The notes below the pieces were generated by a model. The model was not told where the DNA came from and made no database searches. It was given only the letters and a program-made list of their open reading frames with translations. A stretch of 64,000 bases of DNA from contig NZ_CP132311.1 in the NCBI RefSeq assembly GCF_030733845.1, positions 2,173,501-2,237,500 on the forward strand. Reading direction: 5' to 3'. Below, piece by piece: positions 52,847 to 61,622 of the stretch. The DNA comes from Shinella zoogloeoides (GTDB lineage: Bacteria > Pseudomonadota > Alphaproteobacteria > Rhizobiales > Rhizobiaceae). Every line of letters begins with the position of its first letter. Position 1 is the stretch's first letter. A program made the position numbers and the translations under genes.

Positions 52847-53623
52847 CTACCCCCGCCCGACGAACGGCATCGTCGTCGCCATCACCGTCATGGTCAGCAC
52901 GTTGGCATCGAGCGGCAGGCTTGCCATGTAGATCACCGCATCGGCGACGTGCTTGACCGACATGGTCGGCTCGCTGGCGATTTCGCCGTTTGCCTGCAGC
53001 ACGCCGGCGTTCATCCTCGCCGTCATGTCCGTCGCGGCATTGCCGATATCGATCTGGCCGCAGGCGATGTCGTATTTGCGCCCGTCGAGCGCGGTCGATT
53101 TGGTGAGGCCGGTGATGGCGTGTTTCGTTGCGGTGTAGGGCGCGGAGTTCGGCCGCGGCGCCGTCGCCGAAATCGAGCCGTTGTTGATGATGCGCCCGCC
53201 CCGTGGGCTCTGGTCCTTCATGATCCTGAAGGCCTGCTGGGTGCAGAGAAAGGCGCCGGTAAGGTTCGCGGCGAGAATGCTCGACCACTCCTCGAAGGGA
53301 ATGTCCTCCAGGAGCGCCGGCGAGACATTGGAGCCGGCATTGTTGACGAGCAGGTCGAGCCGGCCGAATTCCTGCTTCACCTCGGCAAAGACCGCCGCCA
53401 CCTGCAAAGGATCGCCGACATCGCAGGCAATTCCCCGGACGGGATGCCCCGTCCCGGCGGAAATCTCCCCGGCCGCCTTTTCCAGAACGCCAGGCCGGCG
53501 GCCGGTGATGACGACTGTATAGCCCTCGGCGCTGAGACCCCGCGCGACCGCGAGCCCGATGCCCGTGCCGCCGCCCGTCACCAGTGCGATCTTGCCTTTG
53601 CCGGTGCTGCCCCAATCCGTCAT
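52847..53623 (-). CDS. Short-chain dehydrogenase/reductase (SDR)
   Basis: This NAD(P)-dependent oxidoreductase of 258 residues is a classical SDR. It has [14 protein letters not shown] near 18-31, NNAGSN, the catalytic Ser (NNGSISATA) and Tyr-x3-Lys (YTATKHA). Substrate unknown. The start at 53623 follows a GGGAGGGACC site; an in-frame start 11 codons earlier has none. Nothing around it ties it to a pathway. Confidence 0.87.
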   Translation of the reverse strand: MTDWGSTGKGKIALVTGGGTGIGLAVARGLSAEGYTVVITGRRPGVLEKAAGEISAGTGHPVRGIACDVGDPLQVAAVFAEVKQEFGRLDLLVNNAGSNVSPALLEDIPFEEWSSILAANLTGAFLCTQQAFRIMKDQSPRGGRIINNGSISATAPRPNSAPYTATKHAITGLTKSTALDGRKYDIACGQIDIGNAATDMTARMNAGVLQANGEIASEPTMSVKHVADAVIYMASLPLDANVLTMTVMATTMPFVGRG

Positions 53624-53756
53624 GTCGGTCCCTCCCAGAATCGTCTTCGCGCGCAAGGTGCATATACGACCTATCGCGACGAGCCGGGAAAGTCATCCAT
53701 GGAGCACGGGACGGCCACCCCGAAGCGGGGCGGACGCGCCGTGCGGCCAAGCCATG

Positions 53757-53978
53757 TCAGGAGTGCAGGTGAATGCGCTCACGGCGTTCACGCACCGCCG
53801 CAAGCTCCTGTTCGATATGAATTTTCCGCGCGTCGTCCATCGCCGCGGCAATGGTGTCGGTGATGACGCGAAGGCTGTCGTCGGACACGAGCGGCGATAC
53901 CCCTCGGCACTCCGCCGCGTGCAGTTTGCAAAGCGTGCTGGCAAGCAGCCGCGCATAGTCTTCCGGTTTGCGACCCAT
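53757..53978 (-). CDS. Small hypothetical helical protein
   Basis: This 73-residue, charged, mostly helical protein (MGRKPEDYARLLASTLCKLH, later RKIHIEQELAAVRERRERI) is not recognised. An ATG nine bases upstream lies on top of the AGGA site, whereas the ATG at 53978 has that site at normal spacing, so I prefer it. The upstream 170 bases are A+T-rich for this window and contain TACCCACA and its complement TGTGGGTA about 60 bases apart. Confidence 0.5.
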   Translation of the reverse strand: MGRKPEDYARLLASTLCKLHAAECRGVSPLVSDDSLRVITDTIAAAMDDARKIHIEQELAAVRERRERIHLHS

Positions 53979-54151
53979 GTTCCCCATCCTTTTTGTTTAT
54001 ACCCACAGAAAACCACACAATGCGGCATAAAGCCACACCTTTCTCACAAGCTAATGGAAAAAATTGTGGGTAATCCCGCCGCCCCTCCGAGCGTGGAATG
54101 CTGAAAACCGAGACTGTTCGGAAAGGGGACAGGCGGTGGGCGCGCCCTGTG

Positions 54152-55495
54152 TCAACCTGCAGCAGGAAACACGATCTCTGCCTCGAAACCGTCAACACGC
54201 CCCGGGATAGGCGACGTCAGGACAAGGCTTGCCCGCATCTGCGCCAGCAGGCGTTCGGCAATGGAAAGCCCGAGGCCGGAGCCCGGCGCGAGCGACTTGC
54301 CGCGGGAGAACCGCTTGCGCACGGCGGCAAGCTCCGCCTCGGACAGGCGGGCGGCGGCGTTGCGGATGCGGACATTGCCCGTTTCGCTGACAAGAATCTC
54401 GACCGGTTCGCCCGCCCGGCCGTGCAAAAGCGCATTTTCGATGAGGTTTCGCAGCACGATGGCGAAGGCATCCGCCGTGCCCTCGCGCAGCGCCGGCCCG
54501 GCAAGGTCGCTCTGCAGGCGGATGCGCGCCGGATCCTGCGAGGCGCACTGGAAATCCGTGACCACTACCCTCACGACATCGGCGACGTCGAACGTGGTTT
54601 CCGCCACGCCGATCCCGGCCTCCGCGCGGGCGAGCTGGAGGAGCTTTTCCGTGAGCCTCGCCAGCTTCTGCAAGGAAGCCTCGATCTGCTGGGCGCGCGG
54701 GCGCGTCGGCGCGTCCCTCAGTTCGGACAGAAGAAGCTGGGTCTGCGCCAGCACGCCGGCGATCGGCGTTCGCAGCTCGTGCGCGCTGTTGGCGGTGAAT
54801 TCCCGCTCGGCGGCGAGCACGGCGCGCAGGCGCGCAAGCAGGAGATTGACCGAACGCAGGATCGGCTTCAGCTCCAGCGGCAGGTCGGCCGCAGCGATGG
54901 CCGCGAGATTGCCGCCGTCCTTCTCGCCGATCGCCGCGCGCAGCGTTTCGACCGGCGAAAGCACCCGCCGCACGACGAACCACACGGCCGCGATGGTGAC
55001 GGGAACGATCAGCAGCACCGGCAGCAGCAAGGCGAGCGAGCCTTCCACCATCGCCTCCCGCCGCTCCGCGGCGGAATCCTGAACCTGTACGAAGATCGTG
55101 CCGTCAGGGGTGGCGGCGGTGTAGATGCGGCCGGTTTCTCCCTGCCAGAAACCGACGTCCAAGGGTGCATTAAAGGCTTCCGCCGCCGCGGTGTGCGAGT
55201 GCAGCAGCACCCGGCCCGCCGCATCGCGCACCTGATAGGTCAGGTATTCCTCCTCGGAGGGCGCGCGGGCGGCCTCGATGCGGCGCGGCATGGTGAGGTC
55301 GTCGCGCCGCTGGAGGTCGTCGGCAACGAGCGGCACCAGCCGTTCGGCCGTCTCCTGCAAGGCGCTGTCGAAGATCTCGCCGAACTCGTCGTGCATGACG
55401 AAGGCGCCGAAACCGACCGCCACCAGCCACAACAGGGTGATGGTCGCCGTAATCCACAGCATGAGCTGGCCGGCAAGGCTCCTGAACCCGCTCAT
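54152..55495 (-). CDS. Sensor histidine kinase, BasS/QseC type
   Basis: This membrane sensor of 447 residues has a membrane segment at about 10-33, a periplasmic domain (34-152), a second segment (153-174), a HAMP-like region and the kinase core. The phospho-accepting His239 lies in NSAHELRTPIAGVLA. The ATPase has NLIENALLHG (N box) and SGLGLSIAERL (G box). Its start overlaps the stop of the response-regulator gene. It is the last gene of an eptA-regulator-kinase operon, so the signal is probably envelope damage, metals or cationic peptides. Confidence 0.9.
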   Translation of the reverse strand: MSGFRSLAGQLMLWITATITLLWLVAVGFGAFVMHDEFGEIFDSALQETAERLVPLVADDLQRRDDLTMPRRIEAARAPSEEEYLTYQVRDAAGRVLLHSHTAAAEAFNAPLDVGFWQGETGRIYTAATPDGTIFVQVQDSAAERREAMVEGSLALLLPVLLIVPVTIAAVWFVVRRVLSPVETLRAAIGEKDGGNLAAIAAADLPLELKPILRSVNLLLARLRAVLAAEREFTANSAHELRTPIAGVLAQTQLLLSELRDAPTRPRAQQIEASLQKLARLTEKLLQLARAEAGIGVAETTFDVADVVRVVVTDFQCASQDPARIRLQSDLAGPALREGTADAFAIVLRNLIENALLHGRAGEPVEILVSETGNVRIRNAAARLSEAELAAVRKRFSRGKSLAPGSGLGLSIAERLLAQMRASLVLTSPIPGRVDGFEAEIVFPAAG

Positions 55496-56148
55496 CTGCC
55501 CAACCTGTAGCCGATGCCGCGCAGCGTCTCCACGCAGTCCTTGCCGAGCTTCTTGCGCAGCCGGCTGACATAGACCTCCACCGTGTTGCTCTCGATCTCC
55601 GAGCCGAAGGCGTAAAGCGCCTCCTCGATCTGGTTCTTCGAGACGATGGCCTCCGGACGGGCGGCAAGCCGCGCCAGCACCGCCCATTCGCGGCTGGAAA
55701 GGTCGACCGGCTCGCCGGCGCGCAGCACCCGGCGGTCGGCAAGCTGGATCGTCAGCGGCCCGGCCTCCAGCACCGCCGCCGCCGCGCCGGCATAGCGCCG
55801 GGCGACCGCCAGCATGCGCGCGCCAAGCTCGCCGAGGTTGAACGGCTTGACGAGATAGTCGTCCGCTCCGCTGTTCAGCCCCTCGATGCGATCGGAGATC
55901 TGGTCATGCGCCGTCAGGATGATGACCGGCGTCACGGCCCCGGCGCGGCGCAGCTCCGTCAGCAGCGAAAGCCCGCTGCCGTCGGGCAGGCGCAGGTCGA
56001 GCAGGATGAGGTCGTAGCCGACCGCGCCGGCCGCGCCGCGGCCGTCGTCCAGCGTCTGCATCCAGTCGACGGCGTGGCCGAGCCCGGCCACATAATCGCG
56101 CACCGCCTCGCCCAGAACGGCATCGTCCTCGATCAGCAGAACCCTCAA
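55492..56148 (-). CDS. OmpR-family response regulator, BasR/QseB type
   Basis: This 218-residue DNA-binding regulator has a receiver with acidic pocket EDD at 7-9, phospho-acceptor Asp51 (LILLDLRLPDGSG) and the conserved Lys in YLVKPFNLGEL. It has an OmpR-type winged helix (about 125-215; VEVYVSRLRKKLG). It probably activates the upstream eptA-type gene and its own operon. It is coupled to the kinase gene by a four-base overlap. Confidence 0.92.
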   Translation of the reverse strand: MRVLLIEDDAVLGEAVRDYVAGLGHAVDWMQTLDDGRGAAGAVGYDLILLDLRLPDGSGLSLLTELRRAGAVTPVIILTAHDQISDRIEGLNSGADDYLVKPFNLGELGARMLAVARRYAGAAAAVLEAGPLTIQLADRRVLRAGEPVDLSSREWAVLARLAARPEAIVSKNQIEEALYAFGSEIESNTVEVYVSRLRKKLGKDCVETLRGIGYRLGR

Positions 56149-56239
56149 CGGCCGTTTCCCCGCATCCCGGCGGCCTGAAAGCCGCCTTCCGAATCCGGAG
56201 GATACAGGACGCCGGCCCCGCCTGTCACCGCCCGCCCGC

Positions 56240-57877
56240 TCAGGACGACGCGCCGAGCCGGCAGGGCGACACGAGGTCGAGCGCCGGCGCGCGGACCTTC
56301 GTCTCCACCCGCATCATGCCGAGCACGGTATGGAACAGGTTGTCGTGCGACTGCGGCTCCCTTGTCTTGCCTTCCAGGCACGTCGCCGAATAGGCCGCCT
56401 TCTCCCCCTTGCCGAGCCACAGCACGAAGGGCACGTGGGTCTGCTGGCTCGGCGCGATCATGTAGGGCGCGCCGTGCAGGTAGAGGCCGAGCTCGCCGAG
56501 CGATTCGCCATGGTCGGACATGTAGATCATGGAGACGTCGAGGCGGTCCTCCTGCTTCCGTAGCCGGTCGATTACGCTCGCAAGGATATGGTCCGTATAG
56601 GCGATCGTGTTGTCATAGGCGTTGACGATCTCCTCCCTGGTGCAGGCGGAAAATTCGGCGCTGCGGCATTCCGGCTGGAAGCGGCGGAACGCTTCCGGAT
56701 AGCGCTGGTAATAGGCCGGGCCATGGCTGCCGATCTGGTGCAGCACCAGCACGGTGTCCCTGTTCACCGAGCCGATCCAGCCGTCCAGCGCGTCGATCAG
56801 CACTTGGTCCTGGCATTCGCCGCCCGAGCAATAGGCCGGGTTGCCGCTGTCAATCAGCGAATGCACCTTCAAAAGCCTGGCGATCCCCTTGTCGCCGGTA
56901 TTGTTGTCCCACCATTCGACCTGGATGCCGGCATGGGAGAGCACCCAGAGCAGGCTCTGCGTCGCGAGCCCCTTGCGGTGCGTATATTCGGAGCGAGTAT
57001 AGACGGAGAACATGCAGGGCAGCGAGACGGCGGTCGCCGTGCCGCAGCTCGTCGTGTCGGGGAAGTAGAGGATGTCCTCCTTCGCCAGTTCCGGATTGGT
57101 ATCGCGCCCGTAGCCGCCGAGCGAGAAATTGGCGGCGCGCGCCGTCTCGCCGGCGACGACGATCATCAGGCGCGGCTTGCGCTGGCCGACCGGCGCATCG
57201 CTCACATGCGCATCCTCGCCGAGCGGCGCGGCAACCACGTTGACATCGACCGACTGGCCGGCGGCGAACTGCACCGCAGTGACCAGCGGCACGAACGGGT
57301 TGAGCGTCTCGAACCAGTCATGGTGCTCCCGCACGGCCGCGGCATAGACGCGGGCATGGGAAAGGCCCGCGACGAGCGCGATGACGAGCGCCGGCACGAT
57401 GACGGCGAGATTGCCGCGCACCTTGCCGAGGAACGGGCGGTGGCGGACCTTCACCCACACCAGCAGCAGGCAAGACAGCACGCCATAGAAAAGCATATGC
57501 AGGATGAAGCCGGCCGTGACCAGGTGACCGGCCTCGGCGCTGTTCGTCTCCGCGGCATTGCGGATCATCTCGATGTCGATGACGACGCCGAACCGGTCCA
57601 TGAACCAGGCGCCGGCCGCGCTCGCGAGGATGAGCAGGATGAAGACCGGCTTCATCACATATTTCAGCGAAACGGCGACGCAGAGCGCGATGTAGAGGCA
57701 GGCGATGCCGAGGGCGATGGAGGCGAAGGTGGTCGGCCTGCCCTCCAGATAGTGCCAGCCCTTCGACCAAAAGCTCCCGTTGGTGAGGGCGAGCAGGTAC
57801 AGCGCCGTCAGCGTGCTGACGGTGACGCTGCCGAGTTCGGGCCGCCACAGGGCGATACGGCCGGTTCCTTCGCGCAT
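56240..57877 (-). CDS. eptA: Lipid A phosphoethanolamine transferase, EptA family
   Basis: This inner-membrane enzyme of 545 residues adds phosphoethanolamine to lipid A, lowering surface charge and sensitivity to cationic peptides. Five membrane segments (about 17-180) precede a periplasmic sulfatase-fold domain. Metal and nucleophile residues are present: GETAR (Glu244), DTTSCGTATAVSLPCMFS (nucleophile Thr280) and YMSDHGESLGE. The ATG at 57877 has an AAAGGAC site. The order eptA-regulator-kinase matches pmrCAB/eptA-basRS of enterobacteria. Confidence 0.9.
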   Translation of the reverse strand: MREGTGRIALWRPELGSVTVSTLTALYLLALTNGSFWSKGWHYLEGRPTTFASIALGIACLYIALCVAVSLKYVMKPVFILLILASAAGAWFMDRFGVVIDIEMIRNAAETNSAEAGHLVTAGFILHMLFYGVLSCLLLVWVKVRHRPFLGKVRGNLAVIVPALVIALVAGLSHARVYAAAVREHHDWFETLNPFVPLVTAVQFAAGQSVDVNVVAAPLGEDAHVSDAPVGQRKPRLMIVVAGETARAANFSLGGYGRDTNPELAKEDILYFPDTTSCGTATAVSLPCMFSVYTRSEYTHRKGLATQSLLWVLSHAGIQVEWWDNNTGDKGIARLLKVHSLIDSGNPAYCSGGECQDQVLIDALDGWIGSVNRDTVLVLHQIGSHGPAYYQRYPEAFRRFQPECRSAEFSACTREEIVNAYDNTIAYTDHILASVIDRLRKQEDRLDVSMIYMSDHGESLGELGLYLHGAPYMIAPSQQTHVPFVLWLGKGEKAAYSATCLEGKTREPQSHDNLFHTVLGMMRVETKVRAPALDLVSPCRLGASS

Positions 57878-58040
57878 GGATTGTCCTTTCAGGCATGTCC
57901 GGCGATGCCGCATAGCCGCATCGCCCTTGCGCCGTCCCTGCCGGGGCAAGCTGACAGCCGCCTGAACGCATCCCGGCGCCGGCATTCAGCGCGGCTTCAG
58001 GTTCGCGGCGCATGATCGGCCGCGGAACATGAGGTGATGC

Positions 58041-58184
58041 GTGAAATCGAGGTTCTTTCATCCGGGCACGCTGTTCGTCGCGGCCCTGGTCTTCCTGGTC
58101 CTGGCCATCCCTCTCGCCCAGGCCCAGCTTTCCCGCCAGCACAACGAGGGCCTCCACCGGGCCTTCCTCGGCAGAGCCGGTTAG
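58041..58184 (+). CDS. Small secreted or membrane peptide (47 residues)
   Basis: A GTG start with a GAGG site six bases upstream opens a 47-residue frame. It has a basic N-terminus (MKSRFFHPG), a hydrophobic core (about 11-25) and a cleavage-like AQAQ, then a short polar tail ending FLGRAG. That is a textbook signal peptide with a tiny mature part, or one membrane segment. It lies between the divergent eptA and glutathione-transferase genes. Not recognised; could be chance, but base use and layout look coding. Confidence 0.5.
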   Translation: MKSRFFHPGTLFVAALVFLVLAIPLAQAQLSRQHNEGLHRAFLGRAG

Positions 58185-58209
58185 CGGCGCGTCTCGGCGC
58201 GTCGGCACA

Positions 58210-58238
58210 AAATCCGATTGCATTTTGCAATCAGATTT
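58210..58238. promoter_or_regulatory. Long inverted repeat upstream of the GST gene
   Basis: AAATCcGATTGCA and TGCAATCaGATTT form 13-base arms with one mismatch pair around TTT. The A+T content and lack of a following T run argue for an operator rather than a terminator. It is 33 bases before the GST ATG. Confidence 0.45.
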
Positions 58239-58270
58239 GCGACCATCGGTCAACAAACGCGGAGGTCGCC

Positions 58271-58930
58271 ATGAAGCCGGTTCTCTATGCCCATCCCTTT
58301 TCGAGCTACTGCCAGAAGGCGCTGACGGCGCTTTACGAAAACCACATCGATTTCGAATACCGCCTGCTCGACCACAACGATCCCGAGACGCTGGCCGACT
58401 TCGAGGCGCGCTGGCCGATCAAGCGCTTCCCGATCCTCGTCGATGGGGACCGCACGGTGATGGAGGCATCGATCATCGTCGAATATCTCGGGCTTCACTA
58501 TCCCGGCCCGGTCAAGCTCATCCCGGACGACCCGCAGATGGCGATCGAGGTGCGCATGCTCGACCGCTTCTTCGACAACTACATCTCGACGCCGCAGCAG
58601 AAGATCGTCTTCAACGCCATCCGGTCGGAAGCCGACCGTGATCCCTACGGCGAGAAAGAGGCCCGGAGCATGCTGGAGCGTGCCTATGCCTGGCTCGAGC
58701 AGCATATGGAAGGCCGCCTCTGGGCGTCGGGCGACGCCTTCACACTTGCCGATTGCGGCGCCGGCCCGTTCCTCTTCTATGCCGACTGGACGCACGCCAT
58801 CGACCCGGCCTTCAAGCATGTGCATGCCTATCGCCGCCGCCTGCTCGCCCGCCCGTCCTTCGCCCGCGCAGTCGACGAGGCCCGGCCCTTCCGGAAGTTC
58901 TTCCCGCTCGGCGCGCCAGACCGCGACTAG
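58271..58930 (+). CDS. Glutathione S-transferase family protein
   Basis: This cytosolic protein of 219 residues has a thioredoxin-fold GST N-domain (1-80; YAHPFSSYCQKALTALYEN with Ser/Cys near the glutathione thiol, then DGDRTVMEASIIVEYL with the glutathione-binding Glu-Ser-like turn as EAS). An all-helical C-domain follows (95-205). GGAGG stands seven bases before the ATG. Substrate unknown. It overlaps the convergent next gene by four bases. Confidence 0.88.
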   Translation: MKPVLYAHPFSSYCQKALTALYENHIDFEYRLLDHNDPETLADFEARWPIKRFPILVDGDRTVMEASIIVEYLGLHYPGPVKLIPDDPQMAIEVRMLDRFFDNYISTPQQKIVFNAIRSEADRDPYGEKEARSMLERAYAWLEQHMEGRLWASGDAFTLADCGAGPFLFYADWTHAIDPAFKHVHAYRRRLLARPSFARAVDEARPFRKFFPLGAPDRD

Positions 58931-59289
58931 CCTTTCGGGCACTCACGTCGTTCGGCGGCCTTCGCCTCGCGCAGTATGCCGGTGACGACAAGGATGGGAG
59001 GCCCCTTGGCCTGCCTTTCGACATGCCCGCGAACGACGAGACGGCCGTAGTAAAGCGCATCCGTCTCCTGGATGCGCTGCCGGTCCGCCTCCGAAAGCCG
59101 GCTGATATCGGGCGAAACGCTCCGCCACGCCTTGCCGGTGGCAAGGTCGCGAACCGTGGAGGACGGGCACGGCGCCTTCACGCAGCGCAGGCCGTTGTCG
59201 CAGGCGACATAGGCGGCATCCCCTGCCAGCGATGGCAACGTTGCGGCGAGAACCAGACAGGCGGCGAGAGCGGGAATCGTTGAGCGCAT
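58927..59289 (-). CDS. Small exported hypothetical protein
   Basis: This 120-residue protein has a signal peptide (1-22, cleavage near LAG). The mature part has two close Cys (YVACDNGLRCVKAPCPSS) and DALYYGRLVVRGHVERQ. No domain recognised; the motif CxxxxxCVxAPCPS resembles exported small proteins of rhizobia with disulfides. Convergent with the GST gene. Confidence 0.7.
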   Translation of the reverse strand: MRSTIPALAACLVLAATLPSLAGDAAYVACDNGLRCVKAPCPSSTVRDLATGKAWRSVSPDISRLSEADRQRIQETDALYYGRLVVRGHVERQAKGPPILVVTGILREAKAAERRECPKG

Positions 59290-59318
59290 GGGAGCAGTCT
59301 AAGCCGATCCGCAAAACG

Positions 59319-59343
59319 GAAAAACCCCGGCATCGGTGCCGGG
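59319..59343 (-). terminator. Rho-independent terminator for the FixJ-type regulator operon
   Basis: On the minus strand CCCGGCA-CCGA-TGCCGGG forms a perfect 7-bp stem with a tetraloop, followed by GTTTTT and further T-rich sequence. It is 25 bases past the regulator stop. Confidence 0.85.
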
Positions 59344-59367
59344 AGCAGGCCGTCGGCAAATGGGTCT

Positions 59368-59964
59368 TTACGAAGCCTGCCCGATGAGCGCGAGGCGCGC
59401 GAACTCGGCGACGGAGGTCGTGCCGAGTTTCTGCGCGATATTCGCCCGGTGCGTATCGACCGTGCGGGGCGACAATTGCAGGCTTTCCGCGATCTCGCGC
59501 GTCGACCAGCCGCGCCCCACCATATCAAGCACCTCGCGCTCGCGGTCGGTGAGCTGTGCCACGAGCTTTACCGCCTCCGCCTTCTCCGCATGCACATCGA
59601 GCGCGCCGGAGGCCTGCTGCAGCGCCTCGACCAGCACCTGCTCGTCGATGGGCTTGGTCAGGAAATCGACGACGCCGGCCTTGAAGGCACGCCGGCAGGC
59701 GTGCACATCGCCATGGCCGGTACAGATGATGGTGGGCCAGTCGCAGCCGATGGCGACGAGCTTCTCATGCAGTTGCAGGCCGGTGATCGCCGGCATGCGC
59801 AGGTCGAGCAGCAGCACGCCCGGCTTCAGCTTCGGCGCGCGGGCGAGGAATGCGGTCGGATCGCCGAAGGTCTCGATGCGGATGCCATAGGTGCCGAGCA
59901 GCAGCGACAGGGCGCTGCGCACCCCCTCGTCGTCGTCGACCAGATAGACCGGCGCCATCGTCAT
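59368..59964 (-). CDS. FixJ/NarL-type response regulator
   Basis: This 198-residue regulator has a receiver (about 5-120; Asp54 in VLLLDLRMPA, Lys in FLTKPID) and a LuxR-type HTH (about 133-195; LTDREREVLDMVGRGWSTRE and SPRTVDTHRANIAQKLG). The start at 59964 overlaps the kinase stop, and the ATG two codons further in is an alternative. It is the partner of the adjacent kinase. Confidence 0.9.
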   Translation of the reverse strand: MTMAPVYLVDDDEGVRSALSLLLGTYGIRIETFGDPTAFLARAPKLKPGVLLLDLRMPAITGLQLHEKLVAIGCDWPTIICTGHGDVHACRRAFKAGVVDFLTKPIDEQVLVEALQQASGALDVHAEKAEAVKLVAQLTDREREVLDMVGRGWSTREIAESLQLSPRTVDTHRANIAQKLGTTSVAEFARLALIGQAS

Positions 59965-61589
59965 TCCGCTGCTTCCTCTCGTTCGTGGGCGTCGCGCGCC
60001 GCCGGCAGCCGCACGGTGAAGACCGCGCCACCCTCTGCCCGGTTCTTCGCCGAGATCTCGCCGTCGAAGCGCTCGACGATGCTTTCGCAAAGGCTGAGCC
60101 CGAGGCCCATGCCATCGGGCTTGCTGGAAAAGAACGGCTCGAAGAGGCGCGGCAGGATATCGGGTGGGATGCCGGCGCCGTTGTCGGAGACGGCAATCGC
60201 GTAGCTCGCCCCCTCGGGCTTCAGCGCGACCAGCACCCGGCCATCGGCCCTGCCCGCCTGCTCCACCGCATCGGCCGCATTGCGGATGAGATTGTGGATG
60301 ACCTGCTCGATCTCCACCGGGTCGATCCGCGCGATCGCGGGCGTATCCGGAACGTCGATGTCGAGCACGATGCCGCGCCGGTCGAGATCGATGCGCGACA
60401 GGGCGACGATATCCGCGACGTGGCGGCCGAGATCGTGCACGCCCGCTTCCGGCGCGCTCTTGCCGACATAGGCGCGCAGGCGCACGAGGATATCGGCGGC
60501 GCGCTTGGCCTGCTGCACATTGGCGGCGAGCACCGTGTCGATCGGTGTATCCGCGAGGTCGTTCGCCGCCGCGATGCGCCGGCCGGCCTGGCTCTGGCTG
60601 AGCAGCGCCGTCAGCGGCTGGGTGAGCTCGTGGGCAATGCCGGAGGCCATCTCGCCCATGCTGTTGATGCGCAGCGCGTGGGCAAGCTTCGTCTCATGCT
60701 GCCGCAGCGCCTCGCGCCGTGCCGCCGCCTGCACCGCCTCGCGCGCGACCGCCGCTTCCTGCCGGTGGCGCAGCAGCGAGCGCACCAGCACCAGCCCGGC
60801 GAGCGAGAGGCCGGCGAACAAGGCGAAAGGCCCCGGCGGCAGGAGCTGCGCCAGCGTGACATGCCGTTGCAGCGAGAGCCGCAGCGGCTGCGTGGCGCTG
60901 GCGATGGGCGCATCGAAGACGATGGTCCGGGCGAGCAGGGACGAGGCGGCTGGCTGCCCTGCCCCCGCCTCCAGCAACGGCCCTGCCGCGGTCGAAAGTT
61001 TCAGCGCGGCCCAGCGCGGCAGTTCCTCGCCCTCGACGAGCCTTGCCCCGTCGATGTCCAGGCTGACCGCCATCGTGTCGTTCATGCGCTTCATCAGGCG
61101 GTAGTGCCCGGGCTTGGCATCCGGGCCGTAGGCCGCCTTGCCGGCTGTGAGCATTTCCACCGCCTTGAAGACCTCAGCGGGATCGGCCGTCGATCCGTCG
61201 GTGGATTTCGCCGTGCTCACCACGCGCGCCCCCTCACCGGCCGGCACGCCGATGAGGTCGATGGCGACGATGCGCGGATAGAAGCGCAGGATCGACCTGG
61301 CGACGAGATCGAAATCCTCAGAGGGCTGCGCCTGCGCGAGGCCGAGCGCGCTGAGGCTCGTCAGGTGCGCATCGTGCTGGGCGACACGCTGCGAGATCGC
61401 CCGTTGCAGCGCGCGGCCGCTTTCGGAGACCTCCTGCTCCAGCGCCTGCCGGTGGCTTGTCGCCGAATAGAGGCCGAAGGCGGCGAGCAGCAGCAGCCAG
61501 CCGCCGGCAAGGGCGGCCGAGGAGCGGAGAAAGGTCAGGCGTCGAGGCATGCGCGGTAGGGCCGGGTCAAGGAACGGGAAGAGCATCAT
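59961..61589 (-). CDS. Sensor histidine kinase, DctB-like
   Basis: This membrane sensor of 542 residues has a membrane segment at about 27-44, a large periplasmic ligand-binding region (45-250), a second segment (about 252-273) and a coiled linker. The kinase core has His320 in MASGIAHELTQPLTALL, NLIRNAADAV and GMGLGLSLCESIVERF. The layout matches C4-dicarboxylate (DctB) sensors, but its partner is FixJ-type rather than sigma-54 type. Two adjacent ATGs (61589 and 61586) are equally plausible. It may sense the substrate of the nearby transporter. Confidence 0.88.
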   Translation of the reverse strand: MMLFPFLDPALPRMPRRLTFLRSSAALAGGWLLLLAAFGLYSATSHRQALEQEVSESGRALQRAISQRVAQHDAHLTSLSALGLAQAQPSEDFDLVARSILRFYPRIVAIDLIGVPAGEGARVVSTAKSTDGSTADPAEVFKAVEMLTAGKAAYGPDAKPGHYRLMKRMNDTMAVSLDIDGARLVEGEELPRWAALKLSTAAGPLLEAGAGQPAASSLLARTIVFDAPIASATQPLRLSLQRHVTLAQLLPPGPFALFAGLSLAGLVLVRSLLRHRQEAAVAREAVQAAARREALRQHETKLAHALRINSMGEMASGIAHELTQPLTALLSQSQAGRRIAAANDLADTPIDTVLAANVQQAKRAADILVRLRAYVGKSAPEAGVHDLGRHVADIVALSRIDLDRRGIVLDIDVPDTPAIARIDPVEIEQVIHNLIRNAADAVEQAGRADGRVLVALKPEGASYAIAVSDNGAGIPPDILPRLFEPFFSSKPDGMGLGLSLCESIVERFDGEISAKNRAEGGAVFTVRLPAARDAHEREEAAE

Positions 61590-61622
61590 AGGGCTTCCCT
61601 CACGCCTTGGCGATCCGCAGCA

